The notes: a model not told the origin generated them from the sequence alone. DNA of 64,000 bases from an uncultured Albidovulum sp. (GCA_913064775.1 CAJYAD010000009.1:80957-144956); one strand, 5' to 3'. Numbered from the stretch's first letter, positions 1 to 8,426 are shown. Program-made: numbers and translations.

Positions 1-522
1 TTCCTGGGTGAGCCTGACAACTATATCGAGGCCAACCCGCTGATGACCCCGGCCCATATCGTGCCCGAATGGTACTTCCTGCCGTTCTACGCGATCCTGC
101 GGGCCTTCACCTCGGATGTCTGGGTCGTCCAGATCGCGCATTTCGTCAGCTTCGGCATCATCGACGCCAAGTTTTTCGGGGTGATCGCGATGTTCGGCGC
201 GATCCTGGTGATGGCGCTGGCGCCCTGGCTGGATACCTCCTCGGTGCGGTCGGGCAAGTACCGGCCCAGCTTCAAGTGGTGGTTCTGGATCCTGGTGGTC
301 GATTTCGTCGTGCTGATGTGGGCCGGCTCGCAAGGCCCCGATGCGCTGAACGGCTGGATGCCCGCGATCTCGCTGCTCGCCTCGGCCTATTGGTTCTTCT
401 ACTTCCTGATCCTGTTGCCGCTGCTGGGCGTGGTCGAGCGCCCCGCAAAGCTGCCGGCGACGATCGAGGAAGATTTCGATGCCCATTACCCGGCGGTCGA
501 TCACAGCGAGCCGGCAGAATGA
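1..522 (+). CDS. petB: cytochrome b of the bc1 complex, C-terminal part (5' truncated by window edge)
   Basis: This is the last 173 residues of the membrane subunit of ubiquinol:cytochrome c oxidoreductase, which carries the two b hemes and the quinone sites. The reading frame is open to base 1, so the start lies outside the window. The Qo-site PEWY motif is encoded at 64-75, followed by at least three hydrophobic membrane segments, as expected for the C-terminal third of a protein of about 430-440 residues. The stop codon is followed 17 bases later by the cytochrome c1 start, which fits the petA-petB-petC (fbcFBC) operon of Rhodobacter and Paracoccus; the Rieske gene should lie upstream, off the window. 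Identification is secure from sequence and context. Confidence 0.95.
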   Translation, partial: FLGEPDNYIEANPLMTPAHIVPEWYFLPFYAILRAFTSDVWVVQIAHFVSFGIIDAKFFGVIAMFGAILVMALAPWLDTSSVRSGKYRPSFKWWFWILVVDFVVLMWAGSQGPDALNGWMPAISLLASAYWFFYFLILLPLLGVVERPAKLPATIEEDFDAHYPAVDHSEPAE

Positions 523-539
523 CGAAAGGACCGAACGGG

Positions 540-1418
540 ATGATCCGGAAAATCGCACTTACCGCGGCCCTGTCCGTCCTGGCGCTGGCCGCGCCCTTCG
601 CCCTGACCGCCTCGGAAACCGGTCAGGTGGCGCTTAGCGCGACCGAAACCAGCCATGCCGACGCCCAGGCCGCAGCCGACCAGAACACCGGCCACGCCGA
701 AAGCCATGTGACGGATGTGGCCTTTCCCTTCGAGGGGCCCTTCGGCGTCTACGACCGCAACCAGCTGCAACGCGGCTTGCAGGTCTATACCGAGGTCTGC
801 TCGGCCTGCCACGGATTGAAATATGTACCGATCCGGACGCTGGGCGACCGGGGCGGGCCCGAGTTGCCGACCAAGCAGGTCCGGGCCTATGCCGCAAACC
901 TGGCCCCGGTGGACGATCCCGATACCGGCGAGTCGCGCGACCGCAAGGCTGCAGATTTCTTCCCGAAATCGGGCGACCCCCAGGCCCCGGACCTCAGCCT
1001 GATGGCCAAGGCGCGCAAGGGCTTCTCGGGACCCTATGGGCTGGGGATCAACCAGTTGATCCACGGTATCGGCGGGCCGGAATACATCTATTCCATCCTC
1101 ACCGACTTCACCGGCAAGACCAAGGAGCAGGCGGGCAAGACCTTCTATCAAAACTCCGCCTTCCCCGGCGGCTGGATCGCCATGCCTCCGCCGCTTCAGA
1201 ACGGGCAGGTGGAATTCGCCGACGGCTCTCCCAACGACGTGGCGCACATGGCCAAGGACGTCTCGGCCTTCCTGATGTGGACGGCCGAGCCGAAGCTGGA
1301 TGCGCGCAAGAAGACGGGGTTCCTGGCGGTGATCTTCCTGGGCGTTCTGGCGGCGCTGCTGTACCTGACCAACAAGAAGCTCTGGGCGCCGCTCAAGCGC
1401 AAGCAGACCCGGCTGTGA
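540..1418 (+). CDS. petC: cytochrome c1 precursor
   Basis: This is the membrane-anchored c-type cytochrome of the bc1 complex, passing electrons from the Rieske protein to cytochrome c. The 292-residue product has a signal peptide (about residues 1-24), the heme-binding CSACH at 87-91, a candidate axial Met215 in the MPPPL motif, and a C-terminal membrane anchor at about 261-280 followed by a basic tail. An Ala/His-rich linker of about 30 residues precedes the conserved core, reminiscent of the long acidic insert of Paracoccus c1, and the Cys-containing insertion known from R. capsulatus c1 is absent. I chose ATG 540 because of the AAGGA at 525-529; an in-frame ATG at 519 overlapping the petB stop is the alternative. 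It is cotranscribed with petB and followed by a hairpin terminator. Confidence 0.95.
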   Translation: MIRKIALTAALSVLALAAPFALTASETGQVALSATETSHADAQAAADQNTGHAESHVTDVAFPFEGPFGVYDRNQLQRGLQVYTEVCSACHGLKYVPIRTLGDRGGPELPTKQVRAYAANLAPVDDPDTGESRDRKAADFFPKSGDPQAPDLSLMAKARKGFSGPYGLGINQLIHGIGGPEYIYSILTDFTGKTKEQAGKTFYQNSAFPGGWIAMPPPLQNGQVEFADGSPNDVAHMAKDVSAFLMWTAEPKLDARKKTGFLAVIFLGVLAALLYLTNKKLWAPLKRKQTRL

Positions 1419-1427
1419 CCGGCTGAT

Positions 1428-1453
1428 CCGGGGCGCGGCAAGACCCGCCCCGG
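1428..1453 (+). terminator. probable terminator of the petBC operon
   Basis: A 7-bp perfect stem (CCGGGGC at 1428-1434, GCCCCGG at 1447-1453) starts 10 bases after the petC stop and is followed by a short pyrimidine stretch. Confidence 0.6.
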
Positions 1454-1500
1454 GCTTTCCGTCCCGGGTCAAATCCGAAGTTTAAGGTGCTGTAGCGGCC

Positions 1501-1545
1501 CCGGGGGCTTTGTCCCCCGCACCCTCTCGGGATATTCGCGGCGCT
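1501..1545 (-). repeat. dispersed 3'-end hairpin element, copy 1
   Basis: Read on the minus strand it has the core GAATATCCCGAGAGGGTG followed by a GC hairpin (GGGGG, 6-nt loop, CCCCC; window 1503-1518). Related elements occur near 12.7, 39.1, 43.2, 45.8 and 50.3 kb, all just after gene ends. This copy lies between convergent genes. Confidence 0.6.
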
Positions 1546-1794
1546 ATACACCAGACGCACCAACCCTCTGACAGGGCTGCGTGAGGATTAGGCCGAACCT
1601 GCCCGCATTCCGCCGGGCCAGAAGGCTTGGCGCCTCGGCGGGTAGCCAGTTTCGATCCTCTCGATGACGCGGCGCGAATGGCCAGCGGCGCGTTTCAGGT
1701 GCTTGATGATGGGGGGCAGGGCATGAAGAGGCGGCTGGGTCACGCCGCCCTCATATCCTTGGTGGATAGGGCGCGGCCCCATCCGTCAGATGCA

Positions 1795-1829
1795 AAACCG
1801 CCCCCGAGCATCAAGCTTGGGGGCGGTTT
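1795..1829 (-). terminator. rho-independent terminator of the doxDA-like gene
   Basis: An 11-bp perfect stem (AAACCGCCCCC at 1795-1805, GGGGGCGGTTT at 1819-1829) with a 13-nt loop lies 40 bases past the stop of the minus-strand gene. It ends in a short T run when read on the minus strand. Confidence 0.8.
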
Positions 1830-1868
1830 CAGACAGGCGTTCAGATCACGTCTGGAATTTCGGGGGCG

Positions 1869-2798
1869 TCAGAACGCCACCTGAGAGGGCTTGCTGTCGA
1901 TCATCTTGATGACCGCCGATTTGGCGCCCGCCGGCAGGCGGATATCGACCATGGCGCCCAGGCCCATCTTCATGACGCCGTCGACCACCTTGCCCGAATG
2001 ATGCGACCAGGGCTCAAAGAGGCTTTTCACCACGGCGATCTTGTCGGCAGGCTCGACCACGGTGCTTCCGTCAGCAAGCGTGAAGACGATCGAGGTCACA
2101 TAGGCCGATGCGGCCGAGGGACCGGCGTTGACATAGAGCCGTGCCTGATCAGGTTTGCCGGGCACCTGCAGGGCGGTGATGTGATAGGCCTTGACGCTGG
2201 TCAGCTTGTGAAGCTGGAAGATCCCGAAGTAATAGCTGTAGAAGCCGACCGTGAAGACCACCGAGAGCACCGTCAGCGCAAGGCTGATCTTCCGTCCGAA
2301 GTAGCGGGCGAAATCATCGCGTTTCAGCAGGCTGTCAAGCGAGTAGCGGCCCGCGCCGTAGATCATCACGCTGACCGAGATCGCAAACCCCAGGGCCGCC
2401 ATCGTCCATTCGTCGAGGCATTCGTAGCCCTCCCAGCCGAAGATCAGCATCAGGGCGAAGTTCAGCCCTGCCCCGCCGGTCGCGGCGACCCGCGCGAACA
2501 GCCCGAGCATCAGCCCAAGGCCGACCAGCACCTCGGCGGTCGACATCATGTAGATCGACCATTCGGCGATGAAGGGGTGGGCCAGCACCCAGTGGATCAT
2601 CGACTCGACGGGCGATCCGGGCGCGGCCTCGACCAGCTTGCTTGCAAGCGACGCCGGGCTGGTGATGTCATGCTTGGCGGGCACGTTGATGAAGCGCCGC
2701 CATCCCCCCATGAAAAAGACGAACCCCATCGTGATCGACGCCGCGCGCAGCGCGAACTCCCGGGTGAACTCGGAGCTTGTCCGTGCCTCAGTCTGCAT
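1869..2798 (-). CDS. DoxD/DoxA-type membrane protein (thiosulfate:quinone oxidoreductase-like)
   Basis: The 309-residue protein has an N-terminal four-to-five-helix DoxD/DoxX-like membrane domain (about 15-165), including the stretch GWEGYECLDEWT typical of TQO DoxD subunits. A further membrane helix near 175-200 leads to a C-terminal DoxA-like domain (about 205-305). In Acidianus, DoxD and DoxA are separate subunits passing electrons from thiosulfate to quinone; here both appear in one chain, as in some proteobacteria. The start at 2798 is preceded by AGGA; an upstream in-frame ATG at 2825 is less well placed. It is monocistronic, with a terminator downstream and a perfect FNR-type box about 150 bases upstream of the start. 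Activity on thiosulfate is not proven, since DoxX-type folds also occur in unrelated roles. Confidence 0.75.
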   Translation of the reverse strand: MQTEARTSSEFTREFALRAASITMGFVFFMGGWRRFINVPAKHDITSPASLASKLVEAAPGSPVESMIHWVLAHPFIAEWSIYMMSTAEVLVGLGLMLGLFARVAATGGAGLNFALMLIFGWEGYECLDEWTMAALGFAISVSVMIYGAGRYSLDSLLKRDDFARYFGRKISLALTVLSVVFTVGFYSYYFGIFQLHKLTSVKAYHITALQVPGKPDQARLYVNAGPSAASAYVTSIVFTLADGSTVVEPADKIAVVKSLFEPWSHHSGKVVDGVMKMGLGAMVDIRLPAGAKSAVIKMIDSKPSQVAF

Positions 2799-2949
2799 TT
2801 GAATTCCTACTCTCTTCACCGACATCGGGGCGCATGAGCGGGCCTCGACGGTCTTTGCGCATTTTCACCGGGGGTCTGAATTCAGGCCTGTCGAGCACCG
2901 CCTTCGGCCCCGGGGCAAGGCCGGTCTACACCCGCGGGCCCCTGCGGCA

Positions 2950-2963
2950 TTGATATGCATCAA
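2950..2963. promoter_or_regulatory. FNR/FnrL-type box (TTGAT-N4-ATCAA)
   Basis: TTGATATGCATCAA is a perfect match to the FNR/FnrL consensus. It lies 152 bases upstream of the doxDA-like start and just past the stop of the upstream methyltransferase gene. The doxDA-like gene is the only gene that could use it in this position, so oxygen- or NO-responsive control of that gene is inferred. Confidence 0.75.
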
Positions 2964-3093
2964 CATCCAAACGTTTTCCTGCATTTGCTGTTTTGCAGCC
3001 GCGCACGACGTCGGCGCGCTCTGCGCGGTCGCCACGAATGGGGAAGAGGCGCCGCCGGAACGGGGCGACGACAGGCGCGCGGATCACCCGCCG

Positions 3094-3714
3094 TCAGCCG
3101 ATCTTGCGAAACAGGCTGAACTGGAACGACTGCTCTGCGCCTGCCGGGGTCTTGTGCCGCTCAAGCCGGTGGGCCCGCAGCTGGTAGTCGGGGCCCAGCG
3201 TCTGGGCGAGCGCCTCTGGCGCGTAGCGCACCACGGGAAGGCCGCTGCAGGTTTCAGGCCCATCCGGCGCGAAGGTCGCGATGATGGCATGACCGCCCGT
3301 GCCCAGCGCCTGAGACAGGCGATCCAGATAGGCCGCGCGATCCGCCGGCGTGACCAGGAAATGAAACACCGCCCGGTCATGCCACAGATCATAGACGCGC
3401 CCGGGCGCCCAGGTTGTGATATCCGCGGCAATCCACGTCACGTCCTGGCCGCGCGGGCCCAGCCGCAGGCGCAGCGTGTCCAGGGCGGCCTGGGACAGAT
3501 CGAGCACGGTGATGTCGCGCAAACCCTGCGCAAGAAGATCGTCGGTGAAGCGCGAGGTGCCGCCGCCGATGTCGATGACGCTCTGTCCAGGCGTCAAACC
3601 GGCCTGGGCCGCCAGGTCAAGCGAATGCGCGGGATCGTCCTGATGCCAGCTCAGCTCGGTCTCGGACTTGCGGCTGTAGATCCGGTTCCAGTGGTCTTGC
3701 TTGGTCTCGGTCAT
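3094..3714 (-). CDS. class I SAM-dependent methyltransferase
   Basis: This 206-residue Rossmann-type methyltransferase has the SAM-binding motif VIDIGGGTSRF at about residues 46-56 and an acidic post-motif DLS at about 73-75. Its N-terminus resembles small soluble methyltransferases with the opening HWNRIYSRKSETELSW, a group often annotated only as class I methyltransferase. The substrate cannot be read from the sequence. The start at 3714 is preceded by GGGAG with 7-base spacing. It stands between the FNR-box-bearing doxDA-like gene and nsrR, all on the same strand, but the gaps (about 295 and 136 bases) do not suggest one operon. Confidence 0.8.
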   Translation of the reverse strand: MTETKQDHWNRIYSRKSETELSWHQDDPAHSLDLAAQAGLTPGQSVIDIGGGTSRFTDDLLAQGLRDITVLDLSQAALDTLRLRLGPRGQDVTWIAADITTWAPGRVYDLWHDRAVFHFLVTPADRAAYLDRLSQALGTGGHAIIATFAPDGPETCSGLPVVRYAPEALAQTLGPDYQLRAHRLERHKTPAGAEQSFQFSLFRKIG

Positions 3715-3850
3715 TGATCGACTCCCGTTGCGAGGCGGGCCAGGGCGTCCTGAACCAATGCACATATATGCAGAAATCCGGCCGCGTGTAGATGGCGCAG
3801 CAGATCACGCCCGATCGGTCAGGACCCCGATCGGTCAGGGCCCCGATTGC

Positions 3851-4276
3851 TTAGGACACGGACAATCCGAAATCCGCCGGCGCCAGCGCGATATCCGCGA
3901 CCGAATACTTGTCCAGCACCGCCAGGAAAGCACCCCGAGCCTCGACCAGCGGCGAAATCAGCCGGCAGCAGCGGGTGATGGCGCAGCCGTCGCCGCTGCG
4001 CATGCACTCGACCAGGCCGAAATCCGTCTCCATATGCCGGACGATGGCGCCGACGCTGTTCTCGCCGGCCGCGCGGGAAAGGTCGAGCCCCCCCGCCCGG
4101 CCGCGTTGGGCGGTCAGGAAGCGGCCCTGCGTCAGCGCGTTGACCACTTTCATCACCGTGCTGCGCGGCAGCCCGTAGGCCCCGACGATCTGGTCGATGG
4201 TAAAGCGGCGCCCGTTCGCGGAGGCCGCGTAGATCATCACCCGCAGGGCGACATCCGTCGTGTCGTTCAACCGCAT
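3851..4276 (-). CDS. nsrR: Rrf2-family NO-sensing repressor, NsrR
   Basis: This 141-residue Rrf2 protein has a winged helix at about 8-60 and a cysteine cluster C91-x6-C98-x4-C103-C104 next to an RL pair. That pattern fits NsrR, whose iron-sulfur cluster (Cys91, 96 and 102 in E. coli) is nitrosylated by NO, releasing DNA. The start at 4276 is preceded by AAAGGAG. It is divergent from hmp, the classic NsrR target, and an NsrR-like operator lies in the shared promoter region. The doubled Cys103-Cys104 leaves it open which one is the ligand. Confidence is high because cysteine spacing, operator and neighbour agree. Confidence 0.9.
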   Translation of the reverse strand: MRLNDTTDVALRVMIYAASANGRRFTIDQIVGAYGLPRSTVMKVVNALTQGRFLTAQRGRAGGLDLSRAAGENSVGAIVRHMETDFGLVECMRSGDGCAITRCCRLISPLVEARGAFLAVLDKYSVADIALAPADFGLSVS

Positions 4277-4349
4277 CGTCGCTCCTTTCCGCCGCGCAGG
4301 GCGCGCGCGGACCCGCCCCCCTATGGTAGACGGAATGCCGCAGGCAATA

Positions 4350-4372
4350 AACATACCTGTGATTGGTATCTT
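4350..4372. promoter_or_regulatory. NsrR-like operator between nsrR and hmp
   Basis: The 23-bp site has the 11-1-11 layout of NsrR sites: AACAT at one end, ATCTT at the other, an inner ACC/GGT dyad, and a central G at 4361. It fits the outer AANAT/ATNTT positions of the E. coli consensus but diverges in the inner positions. It overlaps the proposed hmp -35 element. Confidence 0.7.
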
Positions 4373-4390
4373 AATTTTCCGGTCTATAGG
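4363..4390 (+). promoter_or_regulatory. probable sigma70 promoter of hmp
   Basis: TTGGTA at 4363-4368 and TATAGG at 4385-4390 are separated by 16 bases. The -35 lies inside the NsrR-like operator, so a bound repressor would block RNA polymerase. The hmp start codon is 38 bases past the -10 and carries an AGGAGG ribosome site. Confidence 0.6.
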
Positions 4391-4427
4391 TACGCCGCAT
4401 CGGCATCTTTAATTCCAGGAGGCACCC

Positions 4428-5609
4428 ATGGCCAAACCGCTGACCGAAGAAACCCTTGCCATCGTCGAGGCGACCGCGCCGGTCGTGGCCGCGCATGTCG
4501 ACCAGATCGTGCCCTGCATGTATCGCCGCCTTCTGGCCGATCCGGAAATCCGCGCGCTGTTCAACATGTCTCACCAGCACGGAAATTCGCCCCAGCACAA
4601 GGCGTTGGCCGGCGCACTGGTGGCCTATGCCAGCCATATCCGCACCCCCGGTGTCCTGGCCGAGGCGCTGGAGCGGATCGCGCAGAAACACACGGGCCTG
4701 CAGATCCTGCCCGAACATTACCCCCATGTCGGCACTGCCCTTCTGGGCGCCGTGTCAGAGGTTCTGGGAGAGGCCGCCACCCCCGAGATCCTGGCCGCCT
4801 GGGGCGAAGCCTACTGGTTCCTCGCCGACACGCTGATCGCCCGCGAGGAACAGATCTATTCGGATGCCGAGGCGCAAAAGGGCGGCTGGCGCGGCTGGCG
4901 GCGCTTCAAGGTCGTGGCCAAGACGCCGGAGACGCCCGAGATCACCTCCTTCGCCCTGCGCCCGGTTGATGGCGGCCCGGTTCTGCGGCACCGCCCCGGC
5001 CAATATCTGAGCTTCCGCTTCACCCCCGAGGCGGACGAGGAATACCGCCGGAACTATTCGATCTCCTCGGCGCCGGACGGCGAAAGCTACCGCATCACAG
5101 TCAAGCGCGAATCCGGCGGGCGCATCTCCAACTGGCTGCACGACAAGGTCGAGGTCGGCGCCGAGTTCGATGTGGCCGCCCCGGCGGGCGAGTTCTTCCT
5201 GGATCCGGCCGGCAAGCGCGAGGTGGTGCTTCTGTCTGGCGGTGTCGGGGTGACGCCGATGCTCTCGATGCTGGAAAGCTTCGGCGGCGGCGATCTGCGG
5301 ATCGTGTCCGTCCACGCGGCCCGCGACGAAACCCACCACGCGATGCCCGAGACGCCGCGTGCAAGGGCGCATGAAAGCCATGTCTTCTATGAGGTGCCGA
5401 CCAAGGACGACCTGGCCCAGGGCGTGCGCGAAGGGCGCGTCGATCCGCAATGGCTGATCCAGATCAGCGACCCGGCGAGCGCGGATTATTTCGTCTGCGG
5501 CCCCGTGGGCTTCATGCAGGCGATCGTGACTGGCCTGAAGGCCGCAAACGTGCCCGACGCCCGCATCCATCACGAATTCTTCGGTCCCGCCGCGGCCCAG
5601 ATCGGCTGA
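4428..5609 (+). CDS. hmp: flavohemoglobin (NO dioxygenase)
   Basis: The 393-residue protein converts NO and O2 to nitrate using NAD(P)H. Its globin domain (about 1-140) has proximal His88 in the QKHTGLQ motif and a B10-type Tyr32. The FAD domain has RNYS at 208-211, and the NAD domain has GGVGVTP at 271-277 and CGPVGFM at 357-363, all in the order of E. coli Hmp (396 residues). An AGGAGG precedes ATG 4428. It is divergent from nsrR and probably derepressed by NO through the operator at 4350-4372. It is followed by a GC hairpin. Nothing appears truncated. Confidence 0.97.
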   Translation: MAKPLTEETLAIVEATAPVVAAHVDQIVPCMYRRLLADPEIRALFNMSHQHGNSPQHKALAGALVAYASHIRTPGVLAEALERIAQKHTGLQILPEHYPHVGTALLGAVSEVLGEAATPEILAAWGEAYWFLADTLIAREEQIYSDAEAQKGGWRGWRRFKVVAKTPETPEITSFALRPVDGGPVLRHRPGQYLSFRFTPEADEEYRRNYSISSAPDGESYRITVKRESGGRISNWLHDKVEVGAEFDVAAPAGEFFLDPAGKREVVLLSGGVGVTPMLSMLESFGGGDLRIVSVHAARDETHHAMPETPRARAHESHVFYEVPTKDDLAQGVREGRVDPQWLIQISDPASADYFVCGPVGFMQAIVTGLKAANVPDARIHHEFFGPAAAQIG

Positions 5610-5618
5610 CGCTCCTCT

Positions 5619-5646
5619 CCCGGTGCCCCCTTGTCGGGGCGCCGGG
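5619..5646 (+). terminator. terminator downstream of hmp
   Basis: A GC-rich hairpin (CCCGGTGCCCC with GGGGCGCCGGG, one G-T pair, loop about CTTGTC) begins 10 bases after the hmp stop. Confidence 0.6.
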
Positions 5647-5744
5647 CCCCTCGGGTGGCTGGATGCGGCGCCCCCCCTCTGGTCGGCACGAAAGGGCGCC
5701 GCGCGACGTGACGCAAGGTGATCCCCTGCCGTCCCTTCCAGCGC

Positions 5745-5773
5745 TTGACCCAACGTCAGAGGCCCCCTAGATA
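5745..5773 (+). promoter_or_regulatory. probable sigma70 promoter of panBC
   Basis: TTGACC (5745-5750) and TAGATA (5768-5773) are 17 bases apart. The predicted transcript would have an unusually long leader of about 190 bases before panB. Confidence 0.55.
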
Positions 5774-5970
5774 CGCCTGCACCGGCCCCATGGCCGGCCC
5801 AACGCCGCACGCCGCGACGCCCCGGCGACCTACCAAAGGCCCCCCACGGCCCGATCAGAGAGCTCCGTGCACCGATCACGACGATCCTTCCCTTTCCCCA
5901 AAGACCGCCCCGACCAGCACGGACAGGCTGAGCAGGCCCACCGGGCGAAACCCGACCAAAGAGGACCGAC

Positions 5971-6798
5971 ATGAGCCACCCTGCCCCCCGCAAGGCCCTG
6001 ACCGCGGCCGACATCCGGTCCCGCAAGGGTGGCGCGCCGCTCGTCTGCCTGACGGCCTATACCACGCCGATCGCGCAGATTGCCGATGCGGAATGCGATG
6101 TGGTGCTGGTGGGCGACAGCGTGGGGATGGTGCTGCACGGGTTGCCCTCGACCCTGCAGGTGACGCTTGAGATGATGATCCTGCACGGCAAGGCGGTGGC
6201 GCGCGGGCTGCAGCGGGCGCTGATGGTCGTCGACATGCCCTTCGGCAGCTACGAGGAATCCCCCGAACAGGCGCTGCGCAATGCCGCCCGGCTGATGGCC
6301 GAGACCGGCGCCGGCGCGGTGAAGCTGGAGGGCGGGCGCCACATGGAAGCGACGATCCGCTTCCTGGTCGCGCGCGGCATTCCGGTCATGGCCCATATCG
6401 GCCTGACGCCGCAATCGGTGAACGTGATCGGCGGCTATAGCGTGCAGGGCAAGGGCGCGGACGCCGCCCGCATCCGCGACGACGCAAGCGCGGTGGCCGA
6501 GGCCGGGGCCTTTTCGGTGGTGATCGAGAAGGTGCCCGCCGCGCTGGCCGACGCGATCACCGCAGAGGTCGCGATCCCCACCATCGGCATCGGCGCCTCG
6601 GCCGGCTGTGACGGGCAGATCCTGGTGATCGACGACATGCTGGGCCTCTTCGACGCCTTCAAGCCGAAATTCGTGAAACGCTATGCCCATCTGGCCGCCG
6701 ACGCGGGCGAGGCCGTGCGCGCCTATGCCGAAGAGGTCCGCGCCCGCGCCTTCCCGGCACCCGAGCATGTCTTCACCGACGAAGGGGATGCTTCGTGA
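5971..6798 (+). CDS. panB: 3-methyl-2-oxobutanoate hydroxymethyltransferase
   Basis: PanB transfers a hydroxymethyl group from 5,10-methylene-THF to alpha-ketoisovalerate, giving ketopantoate, the first committed step of pantothenate (CoA) synthesis. The 275-residue protein shows the metal and substrate motif [11 protein letters not shown] (about 47-57, Asp49-Ser50) and the late [12 protein letters not shown] motif. Its length is normal. AGAGGA precedes ATG 5971. Its stop overlaps the panC GTG start, forming a translationally coupled panBC operon. Confidence 0.97.
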   Translation: MSHPAPRKALTAADIRSRKGGAPLVCLTAYTTPIAQIADAECDVVLVGDSVGMVLHGLPSTLQVTLEMMILHGKAVARGLQRALMVVDMPFGSYEESPEQALRNAARLMAETGAGAVKLEGGRHMEATIRFLVARGIPVMAHIGLTPQSVNVIGGYSVQGKGADAARIRDDASAVAEAGAFSVVIEKVPAALADAITAEVAIPTIGIGASAGCDGQILVIDDMLGLFDAFKPKFVKRYAHLAADAGEAVRAYAEEVRARAFPAPEHVFTDEGDAS

Positions 6799-7652
6799 AG
6801 CTGATCCGCCGCAAGACCGACCTGCGCGCGATCACCGACGGCTGGCGCCGGGCGGGTGAAACCATCGGCGTCGTGCCCACCATGGGCGCGCTGCACGCGG
6901 GCCATCTGAGCCTGGTCAAGGCCGCAAGCGCCCGCGCCGACCGCGTGATCGTGACGCTCTTCGTCAACCCGCGCCAGTTCAACAGCCCCGAGGATCTGGC
7001 GAAATACCCGCGAACCGAGGACAGCGACGCGCAGAAGCTTGCCCCCTTCAATATCGACCTTCTGTATGTCCCCGCGCCGGAAGAGATCTACCCCGAGGGC
7101 TTCGCGACCACCGTCTCGGTCTCGGGCGTCAGCGAAGGATTGTGCGGCGCCGCCCGGCCCGGCCATTTCGACGGGGTCGCGACGGTGGTGAGCAAGCTGC
7201 TGCTGCAGACCGACGCGGATTGCGCCTTCTTCGGCGAGAAGGATTACCAACAGCTTCAGGTGGTCCGGCGTCTGGCGCGCGATCTGGATCTGAAGACCGA
7301 GATCGTCGGCTGCCCGACGGTGCGCGAGGCCGACGGTCTGGCGATGTCCTCGCGCAACGCCCGGCTTGGCGACACGGCGCGCGACACGGCGCAGATCGTT
7401 CCCCGGACCCTTGAGGCGGCCATCAACGCGATCGCGCGCGGCGCGCCCGCCGCCGACGCGCTGGACCGCGCCCGCATGGCCCTGACCGACGCCGGCATCG
7501 AGGCGATCGAGTATCTCGAACTTCGCAGCGACCCCGACCTGCGGCTGCTGACGACCGCGGACGAACCGGCCCGTCTGTTCATCGCGGCCTGGCTGAACGG
7601 GGTCCGGCTGATCGACAACATGCAGATCGCGCGGCAGACCCCGGATAGCTAG
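6795..7652 (+). CDS. panC: pantoate-beta-alanine ligase
   Basis: PanC makes pantothenate from pantoate, beta-alanine and ATP. The 285-residue protein has the nucleotidyltransferase HIGH-like motif in [10 protein letters not shown] (28-37, His34 and His37) and the KMSKS-equivalent MSSRN at 184-188. The start is GTG at 6795, overlapping the panB stop as GTGA, so it relies on coupling; a GAAGGGG stretch lies just upstream inside panB. A strong hairpin follows the gene. Confidence 0.96.
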   Translation: MKLIRRKTDLRAITDGWRRAGETIGVVPTMGALHAGHLSLVKAASARADRVIVTLFVNPRQFNSPEDLAKYPRTEDSDAQKLAPFNIDLLYVPAPEEIYPEGFATTVSVSGVSEGLCGAARPGHFDGVATVVSKLLLQTDADCAFFGEKDYQQLQVVRRLARDLDLKTEIVGCPTVREADGLAMSSRNARLGDTARDTAQIVPRTLEAAINAIARGAPAADALDRARMALTDAGIEAIEYLELRSDPDLRLLTTADEPARLFIAAWLNGVRLIDNMQIARQTPDS

Positions 7653-7656
7653 AAGG

Positions 7657-7716
7657 GAGGCCACGCAACGCGCAAGGGCTGCTTGCGCGCCCCTGCCGAA
7701 CCTTCCTTGCGTGCCT
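7657..7716 (+). terminator. nested hairpin terminator after panC
   Basis: An inner 8-bp perfect stem (CGCGCAAG at 7669-7676, CTTGCGCG at 7682-7689, 5-nt loop) is enclosed by an outer imperfect stem (about 7657-7668 with 7706-7716). It lies between panC and a convergent gene and probably serves both strands. Confidence 0.7.
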
Positions 7717-7733
7717 CTACCGGCCCGGGGCCT

Positions 7734-8264
7734 TTATCCGCCGCAGCGAAGGGCAAGCTGTGTCAGGAAATCCTTCACCGCCGAACGGCGCTCGGGCGCT
7801 TCGAAATGCTGTAAAATCTTGTCCGGCGACATCTTTACAAGGTCGAACCTGAGGAACAGATCCTCGGAAAACCGCTGACTGACCGTCGCCAGAACCAGTC
7901 TGAGCTGCGCAAGCATGTCGTCGCCGCGATGCGATGCATGCAACATCGCTATCGGCTTGTCGATCAGCTCATCTCGGGACACGAGCCAATCGATCGCGTT
8001 TTTCAATCCGCCGGGAATTGCCCTTACATATTCGGGGCTTGATACGATCATCGCGTCGCAGTCCCTGATCATGTCCGCGAAATTCTGAACCGCAACCGGT
8101 AGCGGCATGGCCTCTAGATCGGGCGAGAAAACCGGCAGATCAGCGACACCGGAGAATACCGTCACCGCATGTTCCGGCAGCGCGATGGCGGATACGGCCC
8201 GCAGCATCGCCGTGTTGGTCGAGCCGGCGCGCGCACTGCCTGAGATCGCAAGAAGCTTCATCAT
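7734..8264 (-). CDS. NAD(P)H-dependent FMN reductase family protein
   Basis: This 176-residue flavodoxin-like protein has the FMN phosphate loop SGSARAGSTN at 8-17 and the family motif SPEYVRAIPGGLKNAIDW at 76-93, which places it in the NADPH-dependent FMN reductase (YieF/ChrR-like) family. Such enzymes reduce quinones, chromate or free flavin; the physiological substrate is unknown. The start is one of two consecutive ATGs (8264 or 8261). By eye its base composition is lower in G+C than its neighbours and it has no operon partner, so recent acquisition is possible. Confidence 0.85.
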   Translation of the reverse strand: MMKLLAISGSARAGSTNTAMLRAVSAIALPEHAVTVFSGVADLPVFSPDLEAMPLPVAVQNFADMIRDCDAMIVSSPEYVRAIPGGLKNAIDWLVSRDELIDKPIAMLHASHRGDDMLAQLRLVLATVSQRFSEDLFLRFDLVKMSPDKILQHFEAPERRSAVKDFLTQLALRCGG

Positions 8265-8426
8265 ATCCGCCTAGTGCGCAGCCAGCCGAAGGTCAACGCC
8301 CCCCCTGACGCGACCCTCGGCACGGCACTGAGCAAGGGTTGAGCCCACGCCCATCCCCCGCCCGGCCACGCGAAAGCCGCGCGGCGTTTGGCTGCAACCT
8401 CCACCTCGCGTGGGCGCCAGCCCCCC

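Larger units (their letters stand above)
1419..1868. other. 450-base intergenic stretch between convergent petC and doxDA-like gene
   Basis: It holds the petC terminator (1428-1453), one copy of the dispersed hairpin element (about 1501-1545), and the terminator of the opposing gene (1795-1829). The middle part, about 1560-1780, carries only overlapping open frames of up to about 85 codons on both strands, with no ribosome binding site or recognisable motif. I see no gene there; it may be a decayed remnant, but nothing in it can be named. Confidence 0.6.
5610..5970. other. 361-base intergenic region hmp-panB
   Basis: It contains the hmp hairpin (5619-5646) and a probable panB promoter (5745-5773). 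The remaining roughly 195-base leader before panB shows no recognisable riboswitch or open frame with a ribosome site. An AGAGGA sits just before the panB start. Confidence 0.5.

Noticed and set aside
69..539. Upstream extension of the petC frame inside petB
   Set aside because: It overlaps the cytochrome b gene in another frame; the real start of cytochrome c1 has a signal peptide and ribosome site at 540.
1588..1782. 64-codon minus-strand frame between petC and the doxDA-like gene, considered as a transposase remnant
   Set aside because: No ribosome site, no recognisable transposase motif and no inverted terminal repeats could be found.
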